Source: Cercophora sp. LCS_1
Lineage: Eukaryota > Ascomycota > Sordariomycetes > Sordariales > Lasiosphaeriaceae
NCBI GenBank assembly: GCA_036250225.1
Contig: JAPZLL010000012.1
Coordinates: 868,001 to 932,000 of the forward strand
Length of the DNA stretch: 64,000 nucleotides
Direction of reading: 5' to 3'
Of the stretch, positions 23,129 through 34,936 are shown piece after piece (the stretch's first letter is position 1; the number at the start of each line of letters is the position of its first letter). The position numbers and the translations under genes were made by a program. The notes beneath the pieces were generated by a model, which worked only from the letters and a program-made list of their open reading frames with translations, did no database searches and was not told the origin of the DNA.

Positions 23129-23654
23129 CTTCAACGTTGTGAAAGGTGCAGGCAGACAAACTCGCTCCGACACGGGCCGAGGTGAGAGGAGAGCTGCTGG
23201 TTGGGTCCCATCAGGGGGAAAAGAGGGGCACTTAAGAGAGAGACACGGAATGCGGAGGCGGAAGCTCAAAGCTGCTAAGGCGCTTTTGGCAGTAATAATG
23301 CTCCTGACAGAAGGTGCCACCCCGTGTCGCAGCGGAGGTGGTCGGTCCGGTTTTGGCGAGATGGCCACCTGGTCAGTACCCGTGTCTCTTGGCCAGCCCT
23401 TTGACTTGGCCGGGTAATCACATCCCTCGCCCTGAGTCACGGGCCATCACACCATCTTCTCACCGAAGACATGGAAAAACTAATGGTGTTTCTTTCATAG
23501 GGCTCGCCTTTCATTTGAAAGTCAATAGCATAGTAATATTAACTGTTCAACGACTGACAAAAAATGACACACCGAACTCCTTGCCTTCTGGTGTGGCGTT
23601 TGCATGACCACGACCCCCTAGACAGTATATACTAATTTCTTTGCGCCTCTCTCA
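23129..23654. other. intergenic between regulator and permease
   Basis: It holds the promoter of the Zn2Cys6 gene and the 3' flank of the MFS permease. No coding frame of its own is supported. Confidence 0.5.
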
Positions 23655-25341
23655 TTACACGACCTGAACTTCCTTCTCGTCAAGACCAACACCAACGGTA
23701 TTCAGAACAGTCTGGGCACTTCGCTTCTCCAAACTCTTCTTCACGGGATTGGGTGCAGAAAAGACCTCCTCCAACTCCTCCAGCGTCCGGTCCTTGGTTT
23801 CGGGGAAGTAAAAGTACATGATGACACCCTCGATGAGGTCCCAAAAGACGAACACGATGTAAAAGTAGTAGCCGATCTTCTCAAAGGCCGGACCCGAGGC
23901 GTACTGCAGGACGACGGATGCTGCCGAAGACGCGAAATTGCCAACAGCAGTGCCCTTAGCTCTCGTGGCAGTTGGTAGCGTCTCGGCAATGTACATGCTC
24001 TGAAGCGGTGTCCAGCCAAAGGAAAACACGATGCCAAAGATGAAGATGAAGGCAATCGTGGTGTTGGCCGCAGCAACTTGACTCGGGTCGTCCGTGGCAA
24101 GCTTGCTTGTGCCGGTGATGATGGCAAAGCAGAAGGACGCAAAGACGATGGTATAAAGAAGAAGAGGTCGACGACCAACAACGTCAGTCATACGAGCACC
24201 CAGAATGGCACCCAGGAATGACAGAGCCGGATTGATACCGTTTAGGGCGAGGACCTTGTGCTCTTCCGTGATACCAGCAGACTTGAGCATGTTGACCATG
24301 TAGTACGAGGACAAGCTGTTCCCGCTGATCTGGCCAAAGACAGCCATGCCGAGAACGCAAATCAGACGTCGGCGGGCCGAATGGGTGTTCCAAAGCTCGT
24401 GGTAGTCGTACCATTTCTTGTCTGAGGCCTCGGTCGAGATCTGGTTCATCATCTCCTTCATCTGGAGCTGCACCATCGGGTGGCTGGTCTCTCCTTCGCC
24501 ATGATAAGCTGCCAAAACTTTAGCGGCTTCGTCGTGTCGGTCTTGGGCCATAAGCCATCGTGGGCTCTCGGGAAGCCAGAAGACACCCAAACAGACGATT
24601 CCCGACGTGATCATCTGACACCATACCGGGATCCTCCACGCATCAAGAGTTCTGATAAAGGAGCAGCCGTAGACAACCCAGGAGGCAATGATGGAGCCGA
24701 TATACCAGGTGCAGTTGTAGAGTCCTGTCAAGGTTCCTCGCCACTTCGGGTGTGCCATCTCTGAGACGTAACAAGGTGCCGAGACGCAAGCAAATGATAC
24801 GCCGAATCCGAGCACAAAGCGGCCAGCAAGGAACTGACCCGGGGTCGTCGCCGGGGCCTGGACACATGTTCCGACGATGACGGTCAGGGCGCCGATAAAC
24901 ATGCCCCAGCGACGACCCCAGTAGTCGTTGACGGGTCCGGTGAAGAAGACGGCACACACGGAACCGATCGGATACATGGCGAACACCAGACCGGTGCTTG
25001 AACCTGCGGTCGACCTGCAGCGAGGCGGATTAGAACCCCGGCATGTATCCGGAGGAAGGGCCACTCGATTTCGGCCGGTCTGTCAGGACTTACATGTTGA
25101 AATATCGCTGGTACGAGGTCATTCCGTTCAACCCGCCCATCAAACTACCATCAAACCCGTTGAGACATCCGCAGGCGTAGGCGACGGATAGGACCAAGTA
25201 TAGGCGAAGGAGTCGCGGGGTCCATGGTGAGTACTTCGTCTCATCAGCATCGTGGGCCAACTGAACAGCAACATCGGTATCGTGAAGCTTTTCGTCGCGG
25301 TGCTCAATAGCACCGGCCTCCTTCTCAACGCTTGTGGACAT
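23655..25341 (-). CDS. MFS sugar transporter, lactose-permease-like
   Basis: Two exons (25341-25094, 25014-23655) give 535 residues. The ATG at 25341 follows a leader with no better start. After a hydrophilic N-terminus come twelve membrane segments. Sugar-porter signatures are present: GFDGSLMGGLN in helix 1, NDYWGRRWG after helix 2, LPESPRWL before the central loop, DVVGRRPLLLYT, and PETKDRTLEELEEVF at the end. The central loop WYDYHELWNTHSARRRL and the helix-7 sequence GQISGNSLSSYYMVNML resemble fungal Lac12/lactose-permease relatives rather than hexose carriers. It is divergent from the GH2 gene, consistent with uptake of a beta-galactoside that the enzyme then cleaves inside the cell. 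Confidence 0.87.
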
Positions 25342-26394
25342 GACGGGCACAGAGATAGACGGACGGTCGAACTCGAAGTTGACTAAAGTTTCGAGATTAA
25401 ATTGGGGTCATTGGCGGCTTTAAAGGTGCTGTAGGACACGGTCAAGGAGGTAACGACCCCTCACCAGTGCTACTTTCCTGTCGGGGAACCGATGGCCAAA
25501 GCTGACGACAAGACTTTACTTTCTCATGAACCCCGCGACACCGAGGATGGGTTGGGGTTGTCAGGTTTCGTCCTCTTCTTGTTTTCTTCATCTTCCCCGC
25601 ACGGTGAGTTGCAGGGAACATGGAGAACGGTCTGGGTCCATTCCTCGGTATTGCCTGTATGCAGTGCCATTCGGTGTCATTTGGGTGGTGCTGGACCCTG
25701 TCGGGCTCAAGATCCGTGAATCGGGTTTCTTGAGAGGTCGTGTTGTGGAAAGAGCTCGGCTCCGACTTCCCCGACAGGGGAGTTTAGCCACGACACTAAA
25801 CGCACAGTGTTGACCAACCGCAAACCAGGTCCTCCAGCGGCGCTAAGACGACATCTTGGCCTGTGTCACTGTTTGAATAACATTTCACCGTTTCCCACTG
25901 CCACCCAGGTCTGACCCGCGTCGCGTCGTCTCTTTCTCGGCGCAATATTGTTGCGTTGAGCTTCAATTCAGGGGGTCCAGCCGATTGGAGGATTGTCTCC
26001 TTGCCGGCAGCGGCTCTTCGCGCAAGCTTTCCCGCACAGTCGTTTGCCGAGTGAAACCGCGACTGTTCTTCTTTTACTGCCTTTGGCGCACAATCGTCAT
26101 CACGGGACTGTTTGACTGCAGCTACCCCCGACAAATTCTCCAGGCCGTTCAGAGCGGAGCTTCCCACCCCAGTCAAACGCTGCGGGGTCACCGAGCAAAC
26201 CAACCCCGCGCTGCGCAATCGGCATCTCCCCGAGAGATGCAATGCAGCTGGAGAATGCGTGTTGGGAATTGGGGTCCAACGGCCCTGGTGCCTGATCTGG
26301 GCATCTCGGGCCTGGCTCGGAACACATGCCGAACTGGCCATCGCCGCTGTCGCCGCAAATCCTCGAGCTTGATATAAGCACTGGAACCTTCATC
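25342..26394. promoter_or_regulatory. shared divergent promoter, permease and beta-galactosidase
   Basis: The stretch of 1,053 nt separates two divergently read genes and carries no supported frame. It includes a CGG-N9-CCG pair at 25702-25716, the general form bound by Zn2Cys6 dimers. One such hit in a kilobase is expected by chance, so the site is only a candidate. Confidence 0.5.
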
Positions 26395-29300
26395 ATGGCT
26401 TTGGGACAATCTTCTGTCACGGGAGAACTTGCCAAGATGTCGCTGCAAGGTGGCATCCCTCCCCAGGAGGTCGAGGGGACACCCGACTACTCCAATGAAG
26501 CCGTTTTTCGGCGAAACACACTGCCACCGCGCTCGTATCACATTCCCGAGACTGCCCTTTTGCTGAACGGCGAATGGAAGTTCCACTACGCCTCGACACC
26601 GCTGGCAGCGCCTGAACCCACGTCAGCCTCATCCGACTGGACCACGATCACGGTTCCTGGCCACTGGCAGCTCCAGGGTCATGGCCATCCGCACTACACC
26701 AATGTCCAGTATCCTATTCCCGTCTGTCCGCCCCATGTGCCGACAGAAAACCTCACGGGTACTTATCGGCGTACTTTTGAAGTTCCATCGTCTTGGGATT
26801 CGAGTTCCCAGCTGCGTCTCCGGTTCGATGGTGTTGATAGTGCCTACCACGTCTGGGTCAATGGTGTCCTGGTTGGCTACGCTCAGGGATCTAGGAACCC
26901 CTCCGAGTTCGACATAACCTCTTTTGTCAACAAGGACAGCCCCAACGAGCTCTCGGTTCGGGTCTACCAGTGGTCAGACGGATCTTACATCGAGGACCAG
27001 GACCAATGGTGGCTTTCTGGTTCGTTGCATGCAAGCACGCTCCAAGTGGAATAAGCTAACATGCTTCACAGGCATCTTCCGCGACGTTCATCTGATTGCC
27101 TTCCCCTCGGAAAACAGAATTGAAGACTGGTTCATCCGAACAGACTTGGACGACGAGTACAAGAACGCCACAGTGAAGGCGCTGTTTGACATCAAGGCAT
27201 CGTCTCCTGTCAATGTCACGGTTACTATTCAAGACCTTCCAAAGAATGGAGGAAAGGTTCTAGCAACCAGGCTTAAAGAGATCAGCACGGTTGGGAAAAC
27301 CGAGGTCGAGATACCCGTCGAGAACCCTCACAAGTGGACTGCTGAAACACCATATCTTTACCGAGTCGAAATATCGCTCACCAAAGACCAGTCTGTGGTC
27401 CAGACGGTCCATCAGAATATTGGTTTCCGCAAGGTGGAGCTCAAGAACGGCCTGATCCACGTCAACGGCAAGATCATACAATTCCACGGCGTCAACAGAC
27501 ATGACAACCACCCTCAGTTTGGACGGGCGGTCCCTCTCGACTTTGTGCGGAGGGATCTCTTGATCATGAAAGCCCACAACATCAACGCCCTCCGCTGTAG
27601 TCACTACCCCAGCCACGCGGGACTCTTTGACATCGCAGATGAACTCGGGCTGTGGGTCATTGATGAAGCCGATCTTGAGTGTCATGGGTTTTACGACGCC
27701 GTTGCCAGACCACAGGACATACCCGAGGAGATGGACTATGAAAAGCGCAAGTTGTTGACGTTTGGCCGGGCTGCGAAGTTCACGAGTGACAACCCGTCAT
27801 GGAAAGCCGCTTACATCGACCGGATGACGCAGATGATCCAGCGGGACAAGAACCACGCGTCCATCATCATCTGGTCCCTCGGCAACGAGGCATTCTACGG
27901 CCAGAACCACAAAGCCATGTACGAATACGCCAAAGAGGTCGACCCGGGGCGTCTAGTCCACTACGAGGGCGACCCCCATGCCGAGTCTGCCGACGTCTAC
28001 TCGTACATGTACCCGTCGGTGGAGCGACTGATCAAGTTGGCCGAGACGGAGGGTGTCAAGGCAGACGGGACGTGGGAGAAGCCAGTGGTTCTCTGCGAAT
28101 ACGCCCACGCCATGGGCAACGGTCCCGGCTGGCTTGAGGACTACGAGGAGGCGTTTCGCACGTATCCCCGGCTCCAAGGAGGCTTCATCTGGGAGTGGGC
28201 GAATCATGGAATATGGAAAGAAGACGCCGATGGCAAGTCCTACTACGCTTACGGCGGCGATTTTGGCGACTATCCTAACGACGGCACGTTTGTCATGGAT
28301 GGCTTGCTCTTTAGCGCCCATAACCCAACGCCTGGGTTGGTCGAACTTAAGAAAGTCATCGAACCCGTTAGGATGGCTGTGGATGGGAGCAGCCTGATGA
28401 TATCCAACCTCTACCACTATGTTGGCCTCGAGCATCTCGATGCAACTTTCCAAGTGGAGGAACTGAATGAAAAGTAAGTTTAGCTTCCAACGTTGACAGC
28501 AGCTAGGTGCTGACAGACTCTAGATCAACTATCCTCTCTTCAGGCAAACTAGAGGTCCCTCCTGTTGCTCCTGGAAGCTCTGTGACAATCCCTCTCCCAG
28601 CGACAGCGACTAATATTCGCTCTGACAAGGAGGTCTACCTTACAGTCTTCTTTTCTCTACGAAATTCGACCCCATGGGCCGAGGCCGGGCACACGGTTGC
28701 TTGGTTTCAGCACCAGATATCTGCTGCTGAGCCGAAGCTTATCTCATCACTTGGCAGCACCTCCGACTTACGCTTTGAAAACGAAGGTATTAACACAACA
28801 ATTCGAGGCCAAGACTTTGCGGTAACCTACGACAATGCGCGTGGCCACATCACCAACTGGGCTGTCAAGGGCACAACCATCCTGCTGCCAGACCCAATTA
28901 CCGGTGCTGCCATCACACCTTCGTTCTGGCGACCACCCACCGACAACGACAACCCCTTGTCGGTGCCGTACTGGAAACGATTCGGTGTTGACACACTCAC
29001 AAGCCAACTCCGGTCCAACAGCATCAAGTCAACCCCAAATTCGGTTACCATCACGGCCATCACATACCTCTCACCACCCGTTCTCGCTTGGGGATTCGAA
29101 GCAACAACCAAGTATGTTATTTCTTCGAGCGGCACTCTCAACATTTCCGTCAGCCTCAAACCCAGCGGCTTCAAGCCCGACCACGTACCACGCATCGGTC
29201 TCGACCTCCGACTCCCGCGGCAATATGAGGCCGTGAAGTGGCTGGGTCTCGGTCCGGGTGAATCGTATCCCGACAAGCGTTCGGCCCAGCGTGTTGGTGT

Positions 29301-29673
29301 GTGGGAAGTAAACTCGGTTTCTGATCTCCAAACCCCATATGAGGTCCCACAGGAGAACGCAAATCGAATGGGGACTCGTTGGGTCACTCTCAGCGAGCCC
29401 AATGGTCACGCCATCCGAGCCGTTGCTGGAGGTTCGTCCGAGTGGTCGAGCAACGCGGAGAGAGACTTTAGCTGGGTGGCTACAAGACACAGCACGGATG
29501 TGGTGCAAAAAGCAAAGCATCCTTGCGACCTAGTGGAGGAAGATGCTACTCTGCTGCGACTGGATGCAAAGGTAGCCGGCGTAGGAACTGCGGCATGCGG
29601 ACCTGGTGTCCGGGAAGATTTGTTGGTCAAGGTGGAAGACATCAAGTTCTCATTCGTGTTGGAAGTTCTTTGA
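26395..29673 (+). CDS. GH2 beta-galactosidase, LacZ type
   Basis: Three exons (26395-27019, 27072-28473, 28524-29673) give 1,058 residues, the usual size of LacZ-type enzymes. The N-terminal jelly-roll contains TITVPGHWQLQGHGHPHYTN and the second domain begins near GIFRDVHLI. In the TIM barrel GVNRHDNHPQFGR, RCSHYPSHAGLFDIADELGL and VIDEADLECHGF are classic. SLGNEAF carries the acid/base Glu (about residue 481) and LCEYAHAMGNGPG the nucleophile Glu (about 551). A DUF4981-like and a Bgal_small_N-like domain complete it. There is no signal peptide, so it should act in the cytosol on imported lactose or other beta-galactosides. A second ATG at 26437 is possible. Confidence 0.93.
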
Positions 29674-29819
29674 AGTTGATACGGTCTAAAAGTCAAGATC
29701 TTGGTCTATCAGGGTATTGTACGCCAACACCACAAGTCTAAGTAGAACGAATGTCATGGGTACATCATCAAAACACTGCGTCATTGCCCATTCCAGAATC
29801 AGGCAACCGGGGTCGAAAC

Positions 29820-31575
29820 TCACCCCCTATCCGCCCTCTCACCGGCATCAACCCCATCCCCAAACCCGCCTTCAACCCCGTGCTCATCAACAACAGCCCC
29901 ATTTCCTCTTCTCCGCAACCCACTCTTCTCCTCGTCCCCATCGGACCCCGAATCAACGCCAATAAGCCCATACTGTCTCGCATACCCCTCAATCTCGCCG
30001 GGCTCCAAATGCGGCAGTTCCTCGGCGGCCTTGACATACGAAATACCCTCGGCATGCCCCTTTGCAAAAATGATATCAATCTCCTCCAACGACCTTCTTG
30101 CCGTCTCGGGGTAGAAAAACCAAATGATCGGCAAGAAACTCGCATTCACGACGGTGAAAAACAGGTACGTCCCCCACCCGATGTTAGTAATCATGATGGG
30201 CGTGACCATGACGATCAAAAAGTTGAACAGCCAGTTCGTGCACGTGCTGACGGCATTTGCCTTCGCGCGCGTCTTGATGGGGTTCACCTCGGCGGGGTAC
30301 AGCCATGGCAACGGCAGCCACGTTGCGCCAAAGGCGGCGATGTAGGTGAAGAAACCGACCACCGCGCCCTTGGCTGCTGCCGGCGTGCCGGGGACCAAGC
30401 AGGCAAAGACGATGAGCATGCTGAGCATTTGGCCTGCCGTTCCGTAGAGGAACAAACGGCGACGGCCGATGCGCTCGATGAAGAACCAGGAGAAGGTGGC
30501 AAAGACGGCGTAGACGATCATGTTGACGCCGCCGATGAGGAGCGCCATGTTTCGTGATAGGCCGATTTCTTCGAGCAGGATGGTGGCGTAGTAGATGACC
30601 GCGTTGCAGCCGCTTAGCTGCTGCATCAGTTGGGAGCTGGAACCGAGGAGCACGCGGCGGAGGTGCTGGGTTTTACCGCCGGTGAAGAGGGCTTTGATCG
30701 GGGTGGATTTTTGGCCGTAGCCGCCGGAGGCGCGGAGGGAGTCGACGATGAGGTTGCGCTCGAGGGAGGTTTCGGGCGAGGTTAGCTCGTAGCCGCGCAG
30801 GGCCGAGATGACAACGTCGGCGTCGTGGACTCGCCCGTGGCTGAGCAGCCAGCGGGGGGACTCGGGGAGGAAGACCATGGGGATGGCGATGAAGACGGCG
30901 AAGACGACTTGGAAGGCGATGGGGAAACGCCAGGTCAGGTCGTCGGGGCCGTAGGATGCGCCGTAGTCGATCCAGTAGGCGATGAGGGTGCCGAAGGCGA
31001 TGACGCCGCCTTCGATGCAGATGAGGAGGCCGCGGTTTGAGGTCTTGCTGCATTCGGCTGGGGAGAGTGAGCACGGAGAGGTCAGGTCGGGGATGAAGGA
31101 AGCGCATACCTTGGTAGGTCGGGATGGTGGATGTGTTGATGCCGTTTCCTACGCCCATTACTACGCGCCCGACGATGAACTGCGCCAGGGGAGTCGCTCC
31201 AGCCATGGATGTGACTTGGATGATGACACCGAGAAGCATGACCACGGCGCCGAGGATGATGGCCCTTCGTCTGCCGAGCAAGTCTCCGACACCGAGGATG
31301 AACAGCGCTCCCATCAGACACCCGATTTCGTAGATGGCCGTAACGGTGCCCTGCATCGTGGAATTGCCCCTCGTCGCTTCGAAAACATTGTTGAAAGCGG
31401 GCGCGGTGATAATACCGCTCATGACACTGCACCCGTCAGCTTATGTCTCTGTCGGTGCCAATAATCAGACGTACCCTTGGTCATATCCAAATAGCAGGAA
31501 GCCCGTTGTCGCAACAGTCGAAACGGCCAGCGACAGTGGCTTGCCTGACAGGCCCATGAAGGACGGAGGCGCCAT
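29820..31575 (-). CDS. MFS sugar transporter
   Basis: Three exons (31575-31475, 31426-31110, 31057-29820) give 551 residues. Helix 1 reads FLLFGYDQGVMSGIITAP across the first splice. GDLLGRRRAIILGA, VGRVVMGVGNGINTSTIPTYQAE, LPESPRWLLSHGR, QQLSGCNAVIYYA, IERIGRRRLFLYG and PETARRSLEEIDIIF are sugar-porter signatures. The C-terminal tail is hydrophilic and Gly/Asp-rich. It ends only 146 nt from the convergent GH2 gene, so it is the second transporter of this sugar set. Its substrate may be a hexose or a disaccharide; sequence alone does not tell. Confidence 0.88.
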
Positions 31576-32529
31576 GTTTGCTGATCTGTGTGTGAAGGAG
31601 TAAGAATCACCGACCCCAATAAACGGCGGGCTCCCTCGTGTATATATTACACAGAAAAGGAGGGCAAACCCCCAGGATCTCCTCCGTAGGGCCAGGGCCG
31701 GTGCCGGTGCCAGACCAAGACAAGATACAGGTGGGACGGTCCGAGACGGTTTCAACACCGAGTGTGGACCATCGCAGGCCCGGTTTTGGCGCCGTCCGCT
31801 CCATCATTTTGCTGATCCCCTTGACCGAATCTTGAAAGTTTCTCCGCGTGCTAGAGAGACTTGGATGCAACAGGAAGACAAAAAACTTTTTGGGATGGAG
31901 CCCAGTGGGCCATTTTGGAGGGGCCATCCGGGGGTAATCCGGGGCAAATATGGAGAGCACATGTGTGATGATGATGGCAACGGCGACACAGTAAAACCGG
32001 CTCGGGGATCTTCGTTTGGGTGTTGGTGATCGACCAGTTACACTAGGGATTGCCGTGGGGTCGAACAAAAGACTTGGGGCGACGCCAAGTGGGGGGATGA
32101 GGTCATGACGGACCACGCTCAAAACCGGGCTTGTGTCACCCAGCTGTGTTCGTTCATGCTGCAGTGGTTTTTGTGAAGGTAAACATGGCTCTCCTGGTTT
32201 AAAGCAAAGATTTGGACCAACCAGAAGTTGCATCATGAGATGACAAATCACCAACACGTGGGTTGAGGTGCCATGCGACATGCTTACAATTCGCTCGGCA
32301 CTTGAAATACACTGAGATCCCATTGAATTAGTTTCACTTCATGTGAAAGAATATGGCAGCTCACACAGCAAGTGAGCCCAACACCAGTGCGGCGTGCTCC
32401 TGTATCTCTTTTGGCAGTGTCAAACTTGAATTCAAGGAATCCTGTTTTTTTCTTCTTTCTTTTTTCTGTTTGAGCCTGTAGTCCCGTCCCAAGCCCGTCT
32501 GTTAGGAGTTGGCTACTTCGTCATATAAT
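31576..32529. other. intergenic, promoter of the second MFS gene
   Basis: No gene is seen. A TATA-like gtatatatt lies near 31,640. T-rich runs lie near 32,445-32,470. Confidence 0.45.
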
Positions 32530-32820
32530 TCATTGCCCACGTTTTCTTCCCGTTTTCTTCTTGTCCTCGGCTTCAGGCGGAGTGGGCCTGTACTCCTCGG
32601 GCTGGAAGTTGGGATTGTTGTAGTGGGCGACGTTGAAATGCGAGTTCTTGAACGTGGAGGCCGAGACAACGAGCGCCTTCCAGGATTCCAGGTCGGTATA
32701 CTCAGAGAGCTGGCAGTATTTGCTGAATCTCAGTGGATTCCTGGTAAAAGAGTTTGGTGCGGGTTCTTGCGATGACATGGCACATTGGTGGCGGCTAGAA
32801 TAGCTCCATGGTGGGTTTTC
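32530..32820 (-). CDS. possible last exon of the ubiquitin-like-domain gene, or small separate gene
   Basis: A minus frame reads MPFLENPPWSYSSRHQC, later QLSEYTDLESWKALVVSAST and ends EDKKKTGRKRGQ. Composition is protein-like. The upstream gene stops just before it in another frame, at 32834. Either an intron bridges the two or this is an independent short frame. No strong donor was found. Confidence 0.35.
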   Translation of the reverse strand, partial: ENPPWSYSSRHQCAMSSQEPAPNSFTRNPLRFSKYCQLSEYTDLESWKALVVSASTFKNSHFNVAHYNNPNFQPEEYRPTPPEAEDKKKTGRKRGQ

Positions 32821-32833
32821 CAGGAATGGCATA

Positions 32834-34333
32834 TCATTTTCCCGGGATGCTGATAATAACTCTTTTGAACACTTGGACGTCGAAGTCGCTGCAGTAGAGA
32901 GCCCATGTGCCGTTCTCATCCAAGGTATCCTTTGGGGGCCCCGGTGCTGAGGTCTCGTCATGTATCAGAGCTGGCGAGTGAAGCACTTCCTTTTCGCACA
33001 CGGGGCATGTGATGAGCCGCATTGATGTTGGGTACTCCCACGAACCGGGACACGTCTGATCAGGGCAGTTGCGCTTTGGGGTCTTAGTAGAGACATTCTG
33101 CGGATGCCGCAAGCGCATGAGCATGGTGACGTTTATCCCGGGCACGGCGAGCTGGCTCCAGTTTCTCTTGTTCAGGCTCTGGCTGTTTTTTCTGTTGAAG
33201 AGAGCGAATCGTCCTTGCCTGACGTGAATGTTGCCGGGGAGATCGCGGAACTCATGGTGGATAAACGCCTCAAGGACCTGGTAGCATCGGAAATACTCAT
33301 ATGGGAGCACTCGAGGGGCTCTGCCAATCGGGTCGAGGAAGGTGATGTTCAGCTTGGCGTCCAGGACCGGAAGGATAACCCGAGATGGTTGGAGGAGACT
33401 GGAGAGCTGGAGGCTGGTAAATAGCGAATCAGCAATGGCATAGTCCTCTCTTCAGTGTAGTGAAGATCTGGGGCTTACAAGAGGGTTTTCAAGAACTGTG
33501 CAAAGTAGATAAGTACGAGATAGTACCTATGCGCAAGTAAGCAAACACCAGCTCGCCTTGGGTTGAAGATTTTACTTGCGCCTCTCTCAGTGACGCTGAT
33601 GGCGTTCCCGACGTGTCTCTGGGTCGCAGGGGTTCTTGAGGGCCATGCATACCCGGTGGCATCCTGCAAGATTCGCTCTCAGCGCCAATGCCATCATCGG
33701 CACCCCCCAGGAGGAGCTGGTGCTGGGGCGTTAGGATAGGTTGTATTCTATCCTTCGGGGGAGCGAGTTCCTGCCGTATAACTTGGCTAACGACGGTGTG
33801 AATCTGCTCTGGGAGCGCGCAGTGGGCTGTCCACACCAGCTCACTGAAGCGGACCGTTCATCAGTCTTCCAAGCCCGGTATGACTGCCCGGTCAAAATAG
33901 GATATACGCACAGGACGGCGCGGCTCATGAGTGTATCCAATATGCGCATGTGCATTGAAATCTTGTCCCGAAGGGCTCGCACGTCCCTCGACACTGTTAC
34001 ATGCCATTGCAACTTCCTGGTGATGTTCCTGTGGTGGCCCTTCTTTGCGTCGGGGCCGAGAGCCGGCGCATATTTTTTCGTATCTGCCAGAAACTTTTCT
34101 ATCGGCGTCCTGATACATGCGATTTGCTCGGCGATTTCGTTTCCGGTATTTGGGTGTTGCTGGCGAAAGGAAAGCGCGTGTAATGGCTGCAGTGTCCGAT
34201 TGAGAGACTTGAGAAAAGACTGAGTCTCGCGATATTCGCTTGCCACTCCTTTGTAGGAGTCCAGGGCGTGAATCAGCTCGGAAAGGAGCTTGACGGCCGT
34301 GGCGATATCGCCAGCCGACCAGCCGAAAGACAT
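32834..34333 (-). CDS. ubiquitin-like-domain protein with fungal signalling-type N-terminus
   Basis: The start ATG at 34333 opens MSFGWSAGDIATAVKLLSEL, the helical N-terminal domain common to many fungal STAND/NLR-like and ubiquitin-like-domain proteins. Helical repeats follow to about residue 145. Near 33,420-32,834 a later exon encodes a ubiquitin-like fold of the fungal ULD type: LNITFLDPIGRAPRVLPYEY, FRDLPGNIHVRQGRFALF and WSQLAVPGINVTMLMRL. After it comes a Cys-rich segment (CPDQTCPGSWE, ITCPVCEKEV) that may bind zinc. Between about 33,910 and 33,420 several short introns must exist. A GTAAGC donor at about 33,474 joined to a TTTACCAG acceptor at about 33,417 is convincing; the others are not resolved. 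Function is unknown. Confidence 0.6.
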
Positions 34334-34936
34334 GCTATCTCGCAGCCTCTGAGCGGACGGGCTCAACTGGAGTCTGTTGGAGGTCAACGTTTGCGGCCAG
34401 CACCAAGGGGAGAGGTCAGCTTTGGGTTGAAGCGGTGAAGGCAGGCTGCAGGCTGGTGTCTGCCTTACCGTTTCCCGGCCTGTCGATATGGCCAAAAGTG
34501 CGGCTGTGTGCATCCCAGACCTTACCCCGCTTGGTAAGGTACCTTACCCGACCTTCGAACTGGACTGTGAGTTCTTTTTGGTGAAATGCACTGGCAAAGC
34601 TCAAGAACCAACTGCGGGGACCTTTTACGCCCCAAGCGCCAATGTAAGTGAAGTGCTCGTGCAAGTAGAAGGGCCTCACCCAGACGGCCGTCTAATAAAT
34701 GTAAGTAGCGTCTACGTAGTGCCTGAGCAAGGTGGCTAGGGATAGTGAGGGTGATCGGGGGTTGATGAGAGCAACTTTAGGGTAAAAAAAAACGATGTGT
34801 ACACCAAACTCTTCAAAGGCAAGTACCATCAACCCAAACAGCCCGCTTCTTCCTACAGCATCCAGAACATAGAAATGATATTCCAAACAACCCAAAAAGA
34901 GACAGATTCATTGATTCATCACTCGTGAGGTGTCGA
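34334..34936. other. intergenic
   Basis: No gene is supported. It holds the promoter of the ubiquitin-like-domain gene and the 3' flank of the PLC-like gene. Confidence 0.5.

Noticed and set aside
29751..30557. 268-residue plus-strand frame over the second MFS gene
   Set aside because: It is the antisense shadow of a conserved transporter whose motifs and splice sites are unambiguous.
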